NCBI GenBank assembly: GCA_020854105.1
Contig: JADZGB010000043.1
Span: 1-64,000, forward strand
DNA length: 64,000 nt
Direction: 5' to 3'
Origin: Burkholderiales bacterium
Lineage (GTDB): Bacteria > Pseudomonadota > Gammaproteobacteria > Burkholderiales > SHXO01
A program made the position numbers and the translations under genes. The notes beneath the pieces are model-generated. The model saw only the letters and a program-made list of their open reading frames with translations, searched no databases and had not been told where the DNA came from. This document shows positions 35,990 through 45,164 of the stretch, piece by piece. Positions within the stretch are counted from its first letter, which is position 1, and each line of letters starts with the position of its first letter.

Positions 35990-36531
35990 CCAGGATTCCC
36001 GCCATCGCGCTCGATTTCGCCCGCCCGGCAGCGGCGCTCGGCCGGGCCGGGCTCGTCCTGCTCGTGCTGGGGGCCGCCGGGCTGGCAGCGGCCGGGCTGC
36101 ATTACCGCGCCGTGGCACAGGAGGCGCGCGTGCGCGAGGCGCGCGTGACGCAGTTGCGTGAAATGGCACAGCGCACGCTGCCGGCGCTGGAGAGCGGGGC
36201 TGACGCATCGCCCGAGGCGCGCGAGCAGGTACGCAGGGCAAACGAGGTGCTGGGACAGATCAACGTGCCGTGGAGCGAGCTGTTCGCGGCCATCGAGAGC
36301 GCGCAGCACGAGGACATCGCGCTGCTCGCAGTGCAGCCGGATGCGCGCGCACGCAGCGTATCGATCAGCGGCCAGGCGCAGGACATGACCGGCGTGCTCG
36401 CCTACATGGGCCGGCTGGAGGCAGGCGGCAGGCTGCGCGAGGTGATGCTGATCGAGCACGAAATCAAGGTGAAGGAGCCAGCGCAGCCGACCAGATTCAC
36501 CTTGAACGCACGCTGGATGGAGTCGCAGTGA
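35986..36531 (+). CDS. PilN-like inner membrane assembly protein
   Basis: One TM then coiled-coil; INVPWSELFAAIESAQHEDIALLAVQPDARARSVSISGQAQDMTGVLAYMGRLE is PilN-like. Confidence 0.65.
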   Translation: MTRIPAIALDFARPAAALGRAGLVLLVLGAAGLAAAGLHYRAVAQEARVREARVTQLREMAQRTLPALESGADASPEAREQVRRANEVLGQINVPWSELFAAIESAQHEDIALLAVQPDARARSVSISGQAQDMTGVLAYMGRLEAGGRLREVMLIEHEIKVKEPAQPTRFTLNARWMESQ

Positions 36532-37088
36532 ACGCCGCGCATGGGGCCCGGCTGGGCTGGATCGCGAGGCGCGCGCTGCTCGGGCTGCGCTGGCCCGGGA
36601 TGGCCGGTGTGGTCATGGCCGCGGCGGCGCTGGTCATCGCGCTGGGCGCGGGCCGGCCGATGCTCGAGCGGCTGCAGTCGCTGGAACGCGAGGCACGCAC
36701 ACTGGGTGCGCGCAGCGCATCGACCGGTGCAGAGGCATCGCCCAGGACGCCGCACGGGCAGTTGTCGAACTTCTACGCCTTCTTCCCGCCGCCTTCGGCG
36801 CTTCCGGACCTGCTCTCGCGCATGCAGCGCGCGGCACGCGACAACGGACTGACGCTGCCCCGCGGCGAGTATCGGCTGGTGCGCGATCCGGCGTTCGCGC
36901 TGGCGCGCTACCAGATCACGTATCCGGTGCAGGGCGCCTACGCGCAGGTGCGCGGCTTCGTCAACGACGTGCTGGACGGCGTGCCGGCCGCGGCGCTGGA
37001 GGAGATGACACTCGAGCGCGATGACGTTTCGCAAGGCGTGCTGGAGGCGCGTGTGCGCTTTAGCCTGTACCTGGGGACGCAGCCATGA
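36528..37088 (+). CDS. PilO/GspM-like inner membrane assembly protein (GTG start)
   Basis: One TM followed by coiled-coil; SNFYAFFPPPSALPDLLSRMQRAARDNGLTLPRGEYRL...YPVQGAYAQVRGFVNDVL. Confidence 0.65.
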   Translation: MNAAHGARLGWIARRALLGLRWPGMAGVVMAAAALVIALGAGRPMLERLQSLEREARTLGARSASTGAEASPRTPHGQLSNFYAFFPPPSALPDLLSRMQRAARDNGLTLPRGEYRLVRDPAFALARYQITYPVQGAYAQVRGFVNDVLDGVPAAALEEMTLERDDVSQGVLEARVRFSLYLGTQP

Positions 37089-37648
37089 GTCGGAAACCGG
37101 GCGCGCGCCGCACGCTGATCCTGGTGGCACTGGCCGTCACCCTGGGCGCGGTGTACTGGGCGGAGAACCTCGAGGGCGAGGCGCCGGTCGAGGACGGGGT
37201 CGTGCCGGCCCTGCCGGCGCGCGAACCGACGGGCGCGCGAATGCAGCCGATGGCGCCCTCGTCCGTAGACGCGAAGGGCTCGCTCGATCTGGCGCGCCTG
37301 CATCGGGCGCCGGCGGCTGAACCGGGCGGTGAGCTGTTCGGGGAGCCTCCCGCGTCGATCGCACCGCCGCCTGCGCTGCCGGCGCGAGGCCGGCAGGCGG
37401 CGGTGCAGCCGGAACCGCCGCCACCGCCGCCCGAGCCGCCCCCGCTGCCGTTCAGATATCTCGGCCAGTTGCTGGAGGGCGAGCGCAGGATGGTGTTCCT
37501 CGTCGCCGGAGAGCGCAATCTGGTGGTCGGCGCCGGGGACGTGATCGACAACGTCTACCGCGTCGACGAGATCGGCGAGGACGCACTGAGACTGACCTAT
37601 CTGCCCATGAACGTACAACAGACCCTACCCACCGGAGCCGCGCAATGA
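37085..37648 (+). CDS. PilP/GspC-like secretion component with Pro-rich linker
   Basis: N-term TM, PPPPPPEPPPLPFRYLGQLLEGERRMVFLVAGERNLVVGAGDVIDNVYRVDEIGEDALRLTYLPM. Confidence 0.6.
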   Translation: MSRKPGARRTLILVALAVTLGAVYWAENLEGEAPVEDGVVPALPAREPTGARMQPMAPSSVDAKGSLDLARLHRAPAAEPGGELFGEPPASIAPPPALPARGRQAAVQPEPPPPPPEPPPLPFRYLGQLLEGERRMVFLVAGERNLVVGAGDVIDNVYRVDEIGEDALRLTYLPMNVQQTLPTGAAQ

Positions 37649-39909
37649 CCGTCCGTCGCCGTGCCGCGATCGCGGCGGTGCTGTGCATGGTGCTGGCCGG
37701 CTGCGGCTCCATGTCGCAGGAGCAGCGCATCCGCCAGGAGATGCTGCGCGGTGATCCGGAGCAGGCGCTGGTGCAGCTCGAGCAGGCAATGCGCGCGAAC
37801 CCGGGGAACGCGCGCTATCGCCAGACCTACGAGCGCGAGCGTGCGCTGCTGGTCAACCGCTTCGTTGCCGATGGCGACCTGCAGCGCAGCGCCCAGCGCC
37901 ACGAGACCGCGCGCTCGCTCTACGCGCGCGCGCTCAAGTACGACCCGGGCAACGAGCGTGCGAAGGCCGGGATCGCGGCCCTCGAACTGATCGACCAGCA
38001 GAACGCCATCCTGAAGCAGGCGCGCGAGGACATCGCCGCCGACCGCCTCGAGGCGGCCGAGAAGCCGCTGCGCGAACTGCTCGCGCGCAACCCCGGCCAG
38101 CGCGAGGCGCGCGAGCTGCTCAATCGCATCGCCGATCGCCAGGCAGACCTGCAGATGCAGCCGGCGCCCTCGCCCGCGCTGAAGGGCGCCTTCGCCCAGC
38201 CGATCACGCTCGAGTTCCGCGACGCCAGCCTGAAGTCGGTGTTCGAGGTGATCTCGCGCTCGGCTGGCATCAATTTCGTGTTCGACCGGGACGTGCGCTC
38301 GGACACGCGCATCAACATCTTCGTGCGCGACACCTCGCTCGACGACGTGGTGAAGCTCATCCTGATGACCAACCAGCTCGAGCGCAAGCTGCTCAACGAG
38401 AAGACGGTCCTGATCTATCCCAACACGCCGGCCAAGCAGAAGGAATACAGGGAGCTGGTCGTGCGCAGCTTCTACCTCGCCAATGCCGACGTGAAGCAGG
38501 CGCTGAATCTGGTGAAGGGGATGGTGAAGACGCCAGACGTGTTCATCGACGAGAAGCTCAACCTGATGGTGGTCAAGGACACGCCCGATGCGGTGCGGCT
38601 GATCGCCAGCCTGATCCGCTCCATGGACCTGGCAGAACCGGAGGTGATGCTGGAGGTGGAGGTGCTGGAGATCGCCAGCACGCGCCTGCAGGAGCTGGGC
38701 GTCAGGTACCCCGAGGCCATCGCGCTGGGCAATCCCGCGAGCGACGCGGCCAGCTTCGTGCTGGGCGAGGATCGGCTCGAGGCGTTCACGGTCAATCCGA
38801 TCGCGGTGATCGACCTGAAGGCCCGCGACGGCGACGTGCGACTGCTCGCCAATCCGCGCATCCGCGTCAAGAACCGCGAGAAGGCGAAGGTGCACATCGG
38901 CGACCGCGTGCCGGTGGTCACCACCACTTCCACCGCGAACGTGGGCGTGTCCTCGTCGGTGAGTTACCTCGACGTGGGCCTGAAGCTCGACGTCGAGCCC
39001 AACATCTATCTGCGCGACGAGGTGGCGATCAAGGTCGGGCTGGAAGTGAGCAACATCACCGACACCCTCGATCTCGAAGGCGGTACCCGCGCCTACGAGC
39101 TGGGCACGCGCAACACCGCCACCACGCTGCAGCTGCGCGATGGCGAGACGCAGATCCTGGCCGGTCTGATCAGCGACGAGGACCGGCGCACCGCGCGCAA
39201 GGTGCCTGGACTGGGTGACTTCCCCGTGCTGGGGCGCCTGTTCCGCAGCGAGCTGGACGACCGCCGCAAGACCGAGATCGTGCTGCTCATCACGCCGCGT
39301 ATCGTGCGCAGCCTCGAGTATCCGCAGACGGCGGTGAGCGCGACGCCGGTGGGTACGGATGCCGCGATCGGCACCGTGCCGGTGCGCATCGGGCCGAGCA
39401 ACGGCGGTCAAGTCGCAATCGCCCCGAGCGGCTCGAGCATCACGTCTGCCGGTCCGATCCCGCGTCCGCTGCCGCCGCCGGCGGTCGGTACGCCGCCGCC
39501 CACACCGGACGGGGCGGATGCCGTGGATCGGGGCGAGGCAGCAGGCGCGGACGACGTGGTGGCGCGTGCGGCTGCAGGCGGTCCATCCGCATTGATGATC
39601 GCCGCGCCGCCCAGCGCACGCGGCGGCAGCGATATCGTCGTGTCCCTGTCGCTTCCGCCGGGTGGCGCGGCGCAGCACGCGAGCGCTGAACTGGTGTACG
39701 ACCCGCTGCAGCTGGAAGTGGTGGGAGGCAGCGGCGCCGCGCCTGGGCGCGTGCCGGTGCGTATCGACGGTTCCGCCGCGGTGCGCTTCCGCGTACTGCT
39801 CGCCGGCGGGCGCGCACAGCTGCGGGCCGAGAACGTGTCAGCGACCGATGCCGGCGGCAATCCCGTGGCGGTGTCGGCTCCCGGCCCGATCGAGATCACG
39901 GTGCAATAG
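37645..39909 (+). CDS. gspD: secretin (GspD/MshL-like) with N-terminal TPR-like region and C-terminal cohesin-like domain
   Basis: Lipobox VLAGC|GS; ITLEFRDASLKSVFEVISRSAGINFVFDRDV; secretin core VPVVTTTSTANVGVSSSVSYLDVGLKLDVEP...VPGLGDFPVLGRLFRS..RKTEIVLLITPRIVR; ~200 aa extension after the core ending in DIVVSLSLPPGGAAQHASAELVYDPLQLEVVGGS... . Confidence 0.88.
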   Translation: MTVRRRAAIAAVLCMVLAGCGSMSQEQRIRQEMLRGDPEQALVQLEQAMRANPGNARYRQTYERERALLVNRFVADGDLQRSAQRHETARSLYARALKYDPGNERAKAGIAALELIDQQNAILKQAREDIAADRLEAAEKPLRELLARNPGQREARELLNRIADRQADLQMQPAPSPALKGAFAQPITLEFRDASLKSVFEVISRSAGINFVFDRDVRSDTRINIFVRDTSLDDVVKLILMTNQLERKLLNEKTVLIYPNTPAKQKEYRELVVRSFYLANADVKQALNLVKGMVKTPDVFIDEKLNLMVVKDTPDAVRLIASLIRSMDLAEPEVMLEVEVLEIASTRLQELGVRYPEAIALGNPASDAASFVLGEDRLEAFTVNPIAVIDLKARDGDVRLLANPRIRVKNREKAKVHIGDRVPVVTTTSTANVGVSSSVSYLDVGLKLDVEPNIYLRDEVAIKVGLEVSNITDTLDLEGGTRAYELGTRNTATTLQLRDGETQILAGLISDEDRRTARKVPGLGDFPVLGRLFRSELDDRRKTEIVLLITPRIVRSLEYPQTAVSATPVGTDAAIGTVPVRIGPSNGGQVAIAPSGSSITSAGPIPRPLPPPAVGTPPPTPDGADAVDRGEAAGADDVVARAAAGGPSALMIAAPPSARGGSDIVVSLSLPPGGAAQHASAELVYDPLQLEVVGGSGAAPGRVPVRIDGSAAVRFRVLLAGGRAQLRAENVSATDAGGNPVAVSAPGPIEITVQ

Positions 39910-39918
39910 GGTCCGCGC

Positions 39919-40401
39919 ATGGCACGTCGGGCCGCGGTTCGCGGCTTCACCCTCATCGAGCTGATCGTGGCAGTCGCCATCCTGGGCATCCTGGCCACGG
40001 GACTGCTGCCTCTTGCCCAGCTCGCGGCCCAGCGCGGCAAGGAGCAGGAGTTGCGCATCGCACTGCGCGAATTGCGCGGAGCGATCGACGCCTACAAGAA
40101 GGCCGCCGACGAAGGCCGCATCGAGAAGAAGGTCGACCAGTCGGGATACCCGTCCGAGCTGGCCGTGCTGGTCGAGGGCGTGAGGGATGCCAGGTCGACC
40201 GAGGACAAGGCAGTTTATTTCCTGCGGCGCATTCCGCGCGATCCCTTCTTCGACGATGTCACCATCCCTGCGGAGAAGACCTGGGCATTGCGCAGCTACG
40301 ACAGCCCGCCGGACGATCCGCGCGCGGGCGACGACGTGTTCGACGTGTTCTCGCAGTCGCGGAAGGTCGGTCTGAACGGCGTACCCTACCGGCAATGGTG
40401 A
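39919..40401 (+). CDS. type II secretion pseudopilin-like protein
   Basis: RG|FTLIELIVAVAILGILATGLLPLAQ prepilin motif. Confidence 0.85.
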   Translation: MARRAAVRGFTLIELIVAVAILGILATGLLPLAQLAAQRGKEQELRIALRELRGAIDAYKKAADEGRIEKKVDQSGYPSELAVLVEGVRDARSTEDKAVYFLRRIPRDPFFDDVTIPAEKTWALRSYDSPPDDPRAGDDVFDVFSQSRKVGLNGVPYRQW

Positions 40402-40790
40402 GGCGCCGGCACCGCGGGCAGCGCGGCTTCACCCTGATCGAGCTGATCGTGGTGTTCGCCATCCTCGCTCTGCTGATCTCCCTGGCGGTGCCGCGCTACT
40501 TCGCGCACATCGATCGTGCGAAGGAGGCCACGCTCAGGCAGGACCTGCACGTGATGCGCGACGCGATCGACAAGTTTCATGGGGACAAGGGCCGCTATCC
40601 GGCCTCGCTCGAGGAACTGGTATCCGAGCGCTACCTGCGCTCGGTGCCGGTGGACCCGCTGACCGAGAGTGCGGCCACGTGGCGAAGCGTGTCCCCGCCC
40701 GCGGATGCGGACGCCGGGGGTGAACTCTACGACGTCAGGAGCGGAGCGCAGGGCAATGCCAGGGACGGGCGTGCGTATGCGGAGTGGTGA
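40395..40790 (+). CDS. type II secretion pseudopilin-like protein (GspG-type)
   Basis: RG|FTLIELIVVFAILALLISLAVPRYFAHIDRAKEATLRQDLHVMRDAIDKFHGDKGRYPASLEELV. Confidence 0.88.
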   Translation: MVRRRHRGQRGFTLIELIVVFAILALLISLAVPRYFAHIDRAKEATLRQDLHVMRDAIDKFHGDKGRYPASLEELVSERYLRSVPVDPLTESAATWRSVSPPADADAGGELYDVRSGAQGNARDGRAYAEW

Positions 40791-41343
40791 GCACGCCGAT
40801 GCGCAGACGGGCTTCGCATTGATCGCGCTGCTGCTGGTGGTCGCGGTGAGCGGACTCGCGCTGGCAGCGGCGGCCCAGGTGTGGTCCACCACGAGCCGGC
40901 GCGACAAGGAGGAGGAGCTGCTGCGCATCGGATCGGAGTTCCGCCAGGCGATCCGCGGCTATGCGGCCAGCTCGCCGGCCGTGGAACAGTACCCGCTGCG
41001 CCTCGAGGATCTGCTGCTCGATCCGCGCTTTCCCTTCGTCAAGCGTCATCTGCGACGCATCTATGCCGATCCGCTCACCGGCAAGTCCGAGTGGGGTCTG
41101 GTCAAGATGGGCGAGGCGATCATCGGCGTGTACAGCCTCGCCGAAGGAAAGCCGCTGAAGAGCGCACTCGATCCTACGCTCGGCATTGCGGATCAGGCAC
41201 AGAGCTATCGCGACTGGGTCTTCGTCTATCGCCCGGGCGATGCCGGCGCCGGCAACCCGGAAGACCCGGATCATCCTCGTCCCGGCGGCAAGGCGCCGCT
41301 TCCCGCCGAACGAGAAGGCGACGGCCCTGCGCCCGTGCACTGA
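40777..41343 (+). CDS. type II secretion pseudopilin-like protein lacking the conserved Glu+5
   Basis: TG|FALIALLLVVAVSGLALAAAAQVWSTTSRRDKEEELLRIGSEFRQAIRGY; start between 40771 and 40777. Confidence 0.75.
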   Translation: MRSGEHADAQTGFALIALLLVVAVSGLALAAAAQVWSTTSRRDKEEELLRIGSEFRQAIRGYAASSPAVEQYPLRLEDLLLDPRFPFVKRHLRRIYADPLTGKSEWGLVKMGEAIIGVYSLAEGKPLKSALDPTLGIADQAQSYRDWVFVYRPGDAGAGNPEDPDHPRPGGKAPLPAEREGDGPAPVH

Positions 41344-41489
41344 AGCGTGTCTCCCGAAAGCCGCGCCGGACGCGGCTCTTCGCGAGGCACTCCCGAGATC
41401 CGCTGCACGCCTGCGTCTTCGCGCGTTTGACCGCTAACCTTCGCCCTCGATAATCTTCGCGGCGATCGCTGACGTCAAAGGAGGACGAC

Positions 41490-41777
41490 ATGGATGCACT
41501 GCACGCTGCACTGCGCAAGATCCATGATCATCCGGGTCTGCCGGCGTCACTCACCCTGCAGTCGCTGATCGAGAGCCTGGATATGGGCGGCCCATTCGAT
41601 CTGTCCCGCCTGTACCAGCTGAACTACTCCGAATTCGAGTTGGCACTCGAACTGATGAAGCAGTGGCGCCTGGATACCTATCGGTACGAGCGTGGCTGGG
41701 CGGCGCAAGCGGCGCGAGGCGGGGTCGGCGCTGCACCTGCCAGCCAGGCCGAGCGTTATGCACAGTTGCACCAGTGA
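41490..41777 (+). CDS. small hypothetical protein
   Basis: AAGGAGGACGAC SD directly before ATG; 95 aa. Confidence 0.6.
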   Translation: MDALHAALRKIHDHPGLPASLTLQSLIESLDMGGPFDLSRLYQLNYSEFELALELMKQWRLDTYRYERGWAAQAARGGVGAAPASQAERYAQLHQ

Positions 41778-41957
41778 TTTCCGGATTTGTCAACTGAAAT
41801 GTCGAAGTGCGGGGATTAACGCATAACCAACTGATTTGTTTATCAGAAACAGAGCCGCTGAGTGCGGTCGGGCGCGCGCGCGAAGTGCACTCGCAGGGCC
41901 TGCGGCCATCGCGCGTGCGCGTTGTGCACAGCGTTATCCACACCCTCCCGCCCAGAA

Positions 41958-42005
41958 GACAGCAAGGAGGGCAGCAAGGAAGGCAGCAAAGAAAACAGCA
42001 CAGAA
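41958..42005. repeat. 12-bp tandem repeat (GRCAGCAAGGAR) x4
   Basis: gacagcaaggag / ggcagcaaggaa / ggcagcaaagaa / aacagcacagaa, contiguous. Confidence 0.85.
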
Positions 42006-42080
42006 AACAGGGCCCCGCAGGGTCCTGTTTCACTCCGGGGCCTCGCAGGGCCCTGCGCCGGTCCGTTGCGGTTGCTCGCG

Positions 42081-42962
42081 TCAATCGTGCTGGCGCGCCA
42101 GCGCGAGTCTGTCCGGTCCGGCTTCCCGCAGCAGCGCCACCGGGTGTGTCGGACGCGGCGACCTGTCCTCGTAGAGGGGCATCATCTTGGGCACGAGAGC
42201 CGTCAGCGACTCGATGCGCCGCTCACCGGCCGGATGCGTGCTCAGCCAGTCCGATTTGCCCTTCTGTCCGGTCGCTGCAACCATCTTCTTCCACAGCGCA
42301 GGAGCTGCGTTCGGATCGTAGCCCGCGCGCGCGGCGAGCTCGATGCCGATGCGATCGGCTTCCGATTCCTGCTGGCGGCTGTTGGGCAGCTGTACGCCGA
42401 CCGTCGTCGCGATCGCCGCAGCCTGCAGTGCCATCTGGCTGGTCATGGAGCCGGTGCCGAGAAATGCGCTCGCCAGCTGCAGCCCGATCTGCTGCGCCGC
42501 GGCGACGGACATGCGTTCAGACGTGTGCTTGGCCAGCGCATGCGCGATCTCGTGGCCCATGATCTGGGCGATCTCGTCGTCGCTGAGCTGCAGCTTCTGA
42601 ATGATGCCGGTGTAGATCGCCATCTTTCCCCCGGCCATGGCCCAGGCATTGAGCGTCTCCGGCTCGTCGATGACGACCACCTCCCATTTCCACTGCGCGG
42701 TTTCAGGACGGAACTTGACGGCCTGTGCGACCAGTTTTCCGGTGATCGTTTCGACCCGGCGCTCCAAGCTCGATCCCTGTTCGATCTTGCCGGATTCCTT
42801 CTTCAGGACTTCGGAGTAGGCCTGGGTCGATGCGCTGATGGCATCGCCCTCGGATACGAGCATGAACTGGTTGCGGCCGGTGACCGGCGCATTGGCGCAT
42901 GCAGACAGTGCGGCCGCGACCAGTACACCCGCGGCCAGGCGTTGCACGATCATGGATGTCAT
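42081..42962 (-). CDS. M48 family metalloprotease (lipoprotein)
   Basis: AAALSACANAP lipobox; QIMGHEIAHALAKHTSERMS (HExxH), QESEADRIGIELAARAGYDP. Confidence 0.9.
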   Translation of the reverse strand: MTSMIVQRLAAGVLVAAALSACANAPVTGRNQFMLVSEGDAISASTQAYSEVLKKESGKIEQGSSLERRVETITGKLVAQAVKFRPETAQWKWEVVVIDEPETLNAWAMAGGKMAIYTGIIQKLQLSDDEIAQIMGHEIAHALAKHTSERMSVAAAQQIGLQLASAFLGTGSMTSQMALQAAAIATTVGVQLPNSRQQESEADRIGIELAARAGYDPNAAPALWKKMVAATGQKGKSDWLSTHPAGERRIESLTALVPKMMPLYEDRSPRPTHPVALLREAGPDRLALARQHD

Positions 42963-43158
42963 CTCCAAGTGCTGGCGTTTGTCATGGCGCACAGTATAGC
43001 GAGAGCGACAGGCGACATTCGCGCAGCATGCCGGGCTGGCAAATGCGCCATGCACGAATCTAGAGGTGACGGTGCACGCGCCTTGCGGGGATCCCTTGCC
43101 AGCCTTCAGCAGCAGTCGTGCCGACCGGTGGTGCGCAGGGGCCACTGATACACTCGAC

Positions 43159-43560
43159 ATGGTGCCTTCGAGGATTCTCCCCATGCAGTTGCGACGTCGA
43201 AATTCCCTCGCACCCGCGCTGCTGCGCTTGGCGGTGCCCATGCGACAAGGTCTGCTCCGGCTGCGGGTGCCAGGGCGCAGCCGGAGGCAGCTGGCCTTGT
43301 TCGTGGCCGGCGTGGGCAGCGCAGTGCTCGCATGGGGAGGCGATCCCGCCCCGGCGGGGCCGGAACCACAGCGCAGGCCCGACGCAGCCCAGGAAGTGCA
43401 GGAGGGCGATGTGCAGCTGTGGCTGCAGTACTACCAGCGTGAGCGCGGGCAGGACTGGGAACGTGCGCGGACGGGGACGCAGCGCACACCGGTCGAGGCT
43501 GATACCCCGCAACCTGCTCCGCAGGTCGATGCGCCGGGCCGCCGCGCAGCGGAGGACTGA
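43159..43560 (+). CDS. hypothetical protein
   Basis: ORF with possible TM; fills gap between divergent M48 gene and convergent VOC gene. Confidence 0.35.
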   Translation: MVPSRILPMQLRRRNSLAPALLRLAVPMRQGLLRLRVPGRSRRQLALFVAGVGSAVLAWGGDPAPAGPEPQRRPDAAQEVQEGDVQLWLQYYQRERGQDWERARTGTQRTPVEADTPQPAPQVDAPGRRAAED

Positions 43561-43566
43561 TCCGGA

Positions 43567-43953
43567 TCAGTCCGCGGGCGCAGGCTCCGCGGCGTCGAAG
43601 TCGATCTCCACCCGTGCGCCGCTGGGGTCGAAGCAGAACATCTGCCACTGCGCACCGTCCGGCGACTTGCGCAGATCATAGGCCACCCCCGCCTTCTTCA
43701 GCGTTGCCGCCGTACGCGCTAGATCCCGGCCGGTGAAGGCGACGTGGTCGAGCGTCCCGCGCGCGTCCTCGGGCAATGGCCGGCCGGCGATCACGTGCAG
43801 CACCGCGACATCTGCGCAGTAGAGCCACACGCCGGGGAACGTGAACGGCGGCCGATAGCCCTCCTTCAGTCCGAGCAGCCCGATGTAGAAGCCCTTGCAC
43901 GCCTCGAGATCGTGCGTGAGCACGGTGAAGTGGTTCAGCCCGACGATCGCCAT
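43567..43953 (-). CDS. VOC (glyoxalase/bleomycin resistance) family protein
   Basis: GLNHFTVLTHDLEACKGFYIGLLGLKEGYRPPFTFPGVWLYCADVAVLHVIAG...DHVAFTGRDL. Confidence 0.9.
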   Translation of the reverse strand: MAIVGLNHFTVLTHDLEACKGFYIGLLGLKEGYRPPFTFPGVWLYCADVAVLHVIAGRPLPEDARGTLDHVAFTGRDLARTAATLKKAGVAYDLRKSPDGAQWQMFCFDPSGARVEIDFDAAEPAPAD

Positions 43954-43976
43954 GGCCGGCTCCTGGTGTCGCAGTG

Positions 43977-45149
43977 TCAGCGCGCGACAGACGCCGCGCG
44001 ATACACCGCACGTTCGGCGTCCTGCTCGTCGAGCACGTTGCGGCGCCTGTCCAGCCACCATCCGTATTGCACGGGCCACTGTTCGAATCCGCCTTCGGCG
44101 TGCAGTGCCGCGGCGGCGTGCAGGGTCCAGTGCGGATCGAACAGCGCCTGCCGCCCGATCGCGACCAGATCGGCCTGACACGACTGCAGGATTCGCTCGG
44201 CCTGCTCGCCATCGAGGATGAGGCCGACCGCCATGGTCCGGATGTCCGCCTCGCGCCGCACGCGCTCCGCGAACGGCACCTGAAAGCCCGGCGTGCGCTT
44301 GATCCGTGCTGCCGTGGCCGAGCCGGCGATGCCGCCGGAGGAGCAGTCGATGACATCGATGCCCACGCCGCGGAGCGCTCGCGCCAGTTCCACCGTCTCG
44401 TCCGCGGTCCATCCGCCTTCGATGCCGTCGCTGGAGGAGACGCGGAAGAACACGGGCCGGTCCGCCGGCCACTCGGCACGTACGATCGCCGAGATCTCCA
44501 GGGCAAGGCGGATCCTTCCGGCGAAGTCGCCGCCGTAGGCATCCGTGCGCTTGTTGCTCAGAGGCGAGAGAAACGCGTGGATGAGGTAGCCATGCGCGCC
44601 ATGCACCTCGGCGACCTCGAAGCCGGCGGCGATGGCGCGCCGGGCACCCGCGCGCCACTGCACTTTCAGCTGCTCGATTTCGGCGAGCGTCAGTTCGTGC
44701 GGAACTAGCCAGCCCTCGCCGACCGGAACCGCGCTCGGCGCCACCACCTGCCATGGCTGCTCGCCGCGCGCGCGATCCGAGTCGTCCATCGGCCCGTTGC
44801 CATGCCACGGCCGCTGCATGCTCGCCTTGCGGCCCGCATGTGCGAGCTGGATCGCCGGCACACACCCCTGCGATTTGACGAAGTCGGTGATGCGGCGCAA
44901 GGGCGCGATCTGCTCGTCGGACCACACACCGAGATCTCCATGGGTGATGCGGCCGGCGCGGTCGACGGCAGCCGCCTCGGTGAAGATCAGGCCGGTGCGG
45001 CCGATCGCGAACTGAGCCAGATGGGCGAAGTGCCAGTCATTGGCGATGCCGTCCCGCGCGGAGTACTGGCACATGGGAGAGACGACGACGCGGTTCGGCA
45101 GAGTCAGGCCGCGCAGGGTGGTGGGCGACAGAAGCAGGGGTGTGGGCAT
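43977..45149 (-). CDS. NADH:flavin oxidoreductase (OYE / YqjM-like)
   Basis: LTLPNRVVVSPMCQYSARDGIANDWHFAHLAQFA, QLAHAGRKAS, FEVAEVHGAHGYLIHAFLSPLSNKRTDAYGGDFAGRIRLALEI. Confidence 0.92.
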   Translation of the reverse strand: MPTPLLLSPTTLRGLTLPNRVVVSPMCQYSARDGIANDWHFAHLAQFAIGRTGLIFTEAAAVDRAGRITHGDLGVWSDEQIAPLRRITDFVKSQGCVPAIQLAHAGRKASMQRPWHGNGPMDDSDRARGEQPWQVVAPSAVPVGEGWLVPHELTLAEIEQLKVQWRAGARRAIAAGFEVAEVHGAHGYLIHAFLSPLSNKRTDAYGGDFAGRIRLALEISAIVRAEWPADRPVFFRVSSSDGIEGGWTADETVELARALRGVGIDVIDCSSGGIAGSATAARIKRTPGFQVPFAERVRREADIRTMAVGLILDGEQAERILQSCQADLVAIGRQALFDPHWTLHAAAALHAEGGFEQWPVQYGWWLDRRRNVLDEQDAERAVYRAASVAR

Positions 45150-45164
45150 GGGGTGACAGTCGGT

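Noticed and set aside
33086-36241. 1051-aa minus-strand ORF antisense to gspF/gspE and downstream genes
   Set aside because: High-GC shadow ORF; the plus-strand frame carries unmistakable GspF/GspE motifs and the antisense product is low-complexity Arg/Ala/His/Gln-rich.
41922-41942. Possible replication origin from two DnaA-box-like 9-mers
   Set aside because: Only two boxes, no AT-rich unwinding element, and no dnaA/dnaN/gidA-type neighbours; kept only as a possible regulatory site.
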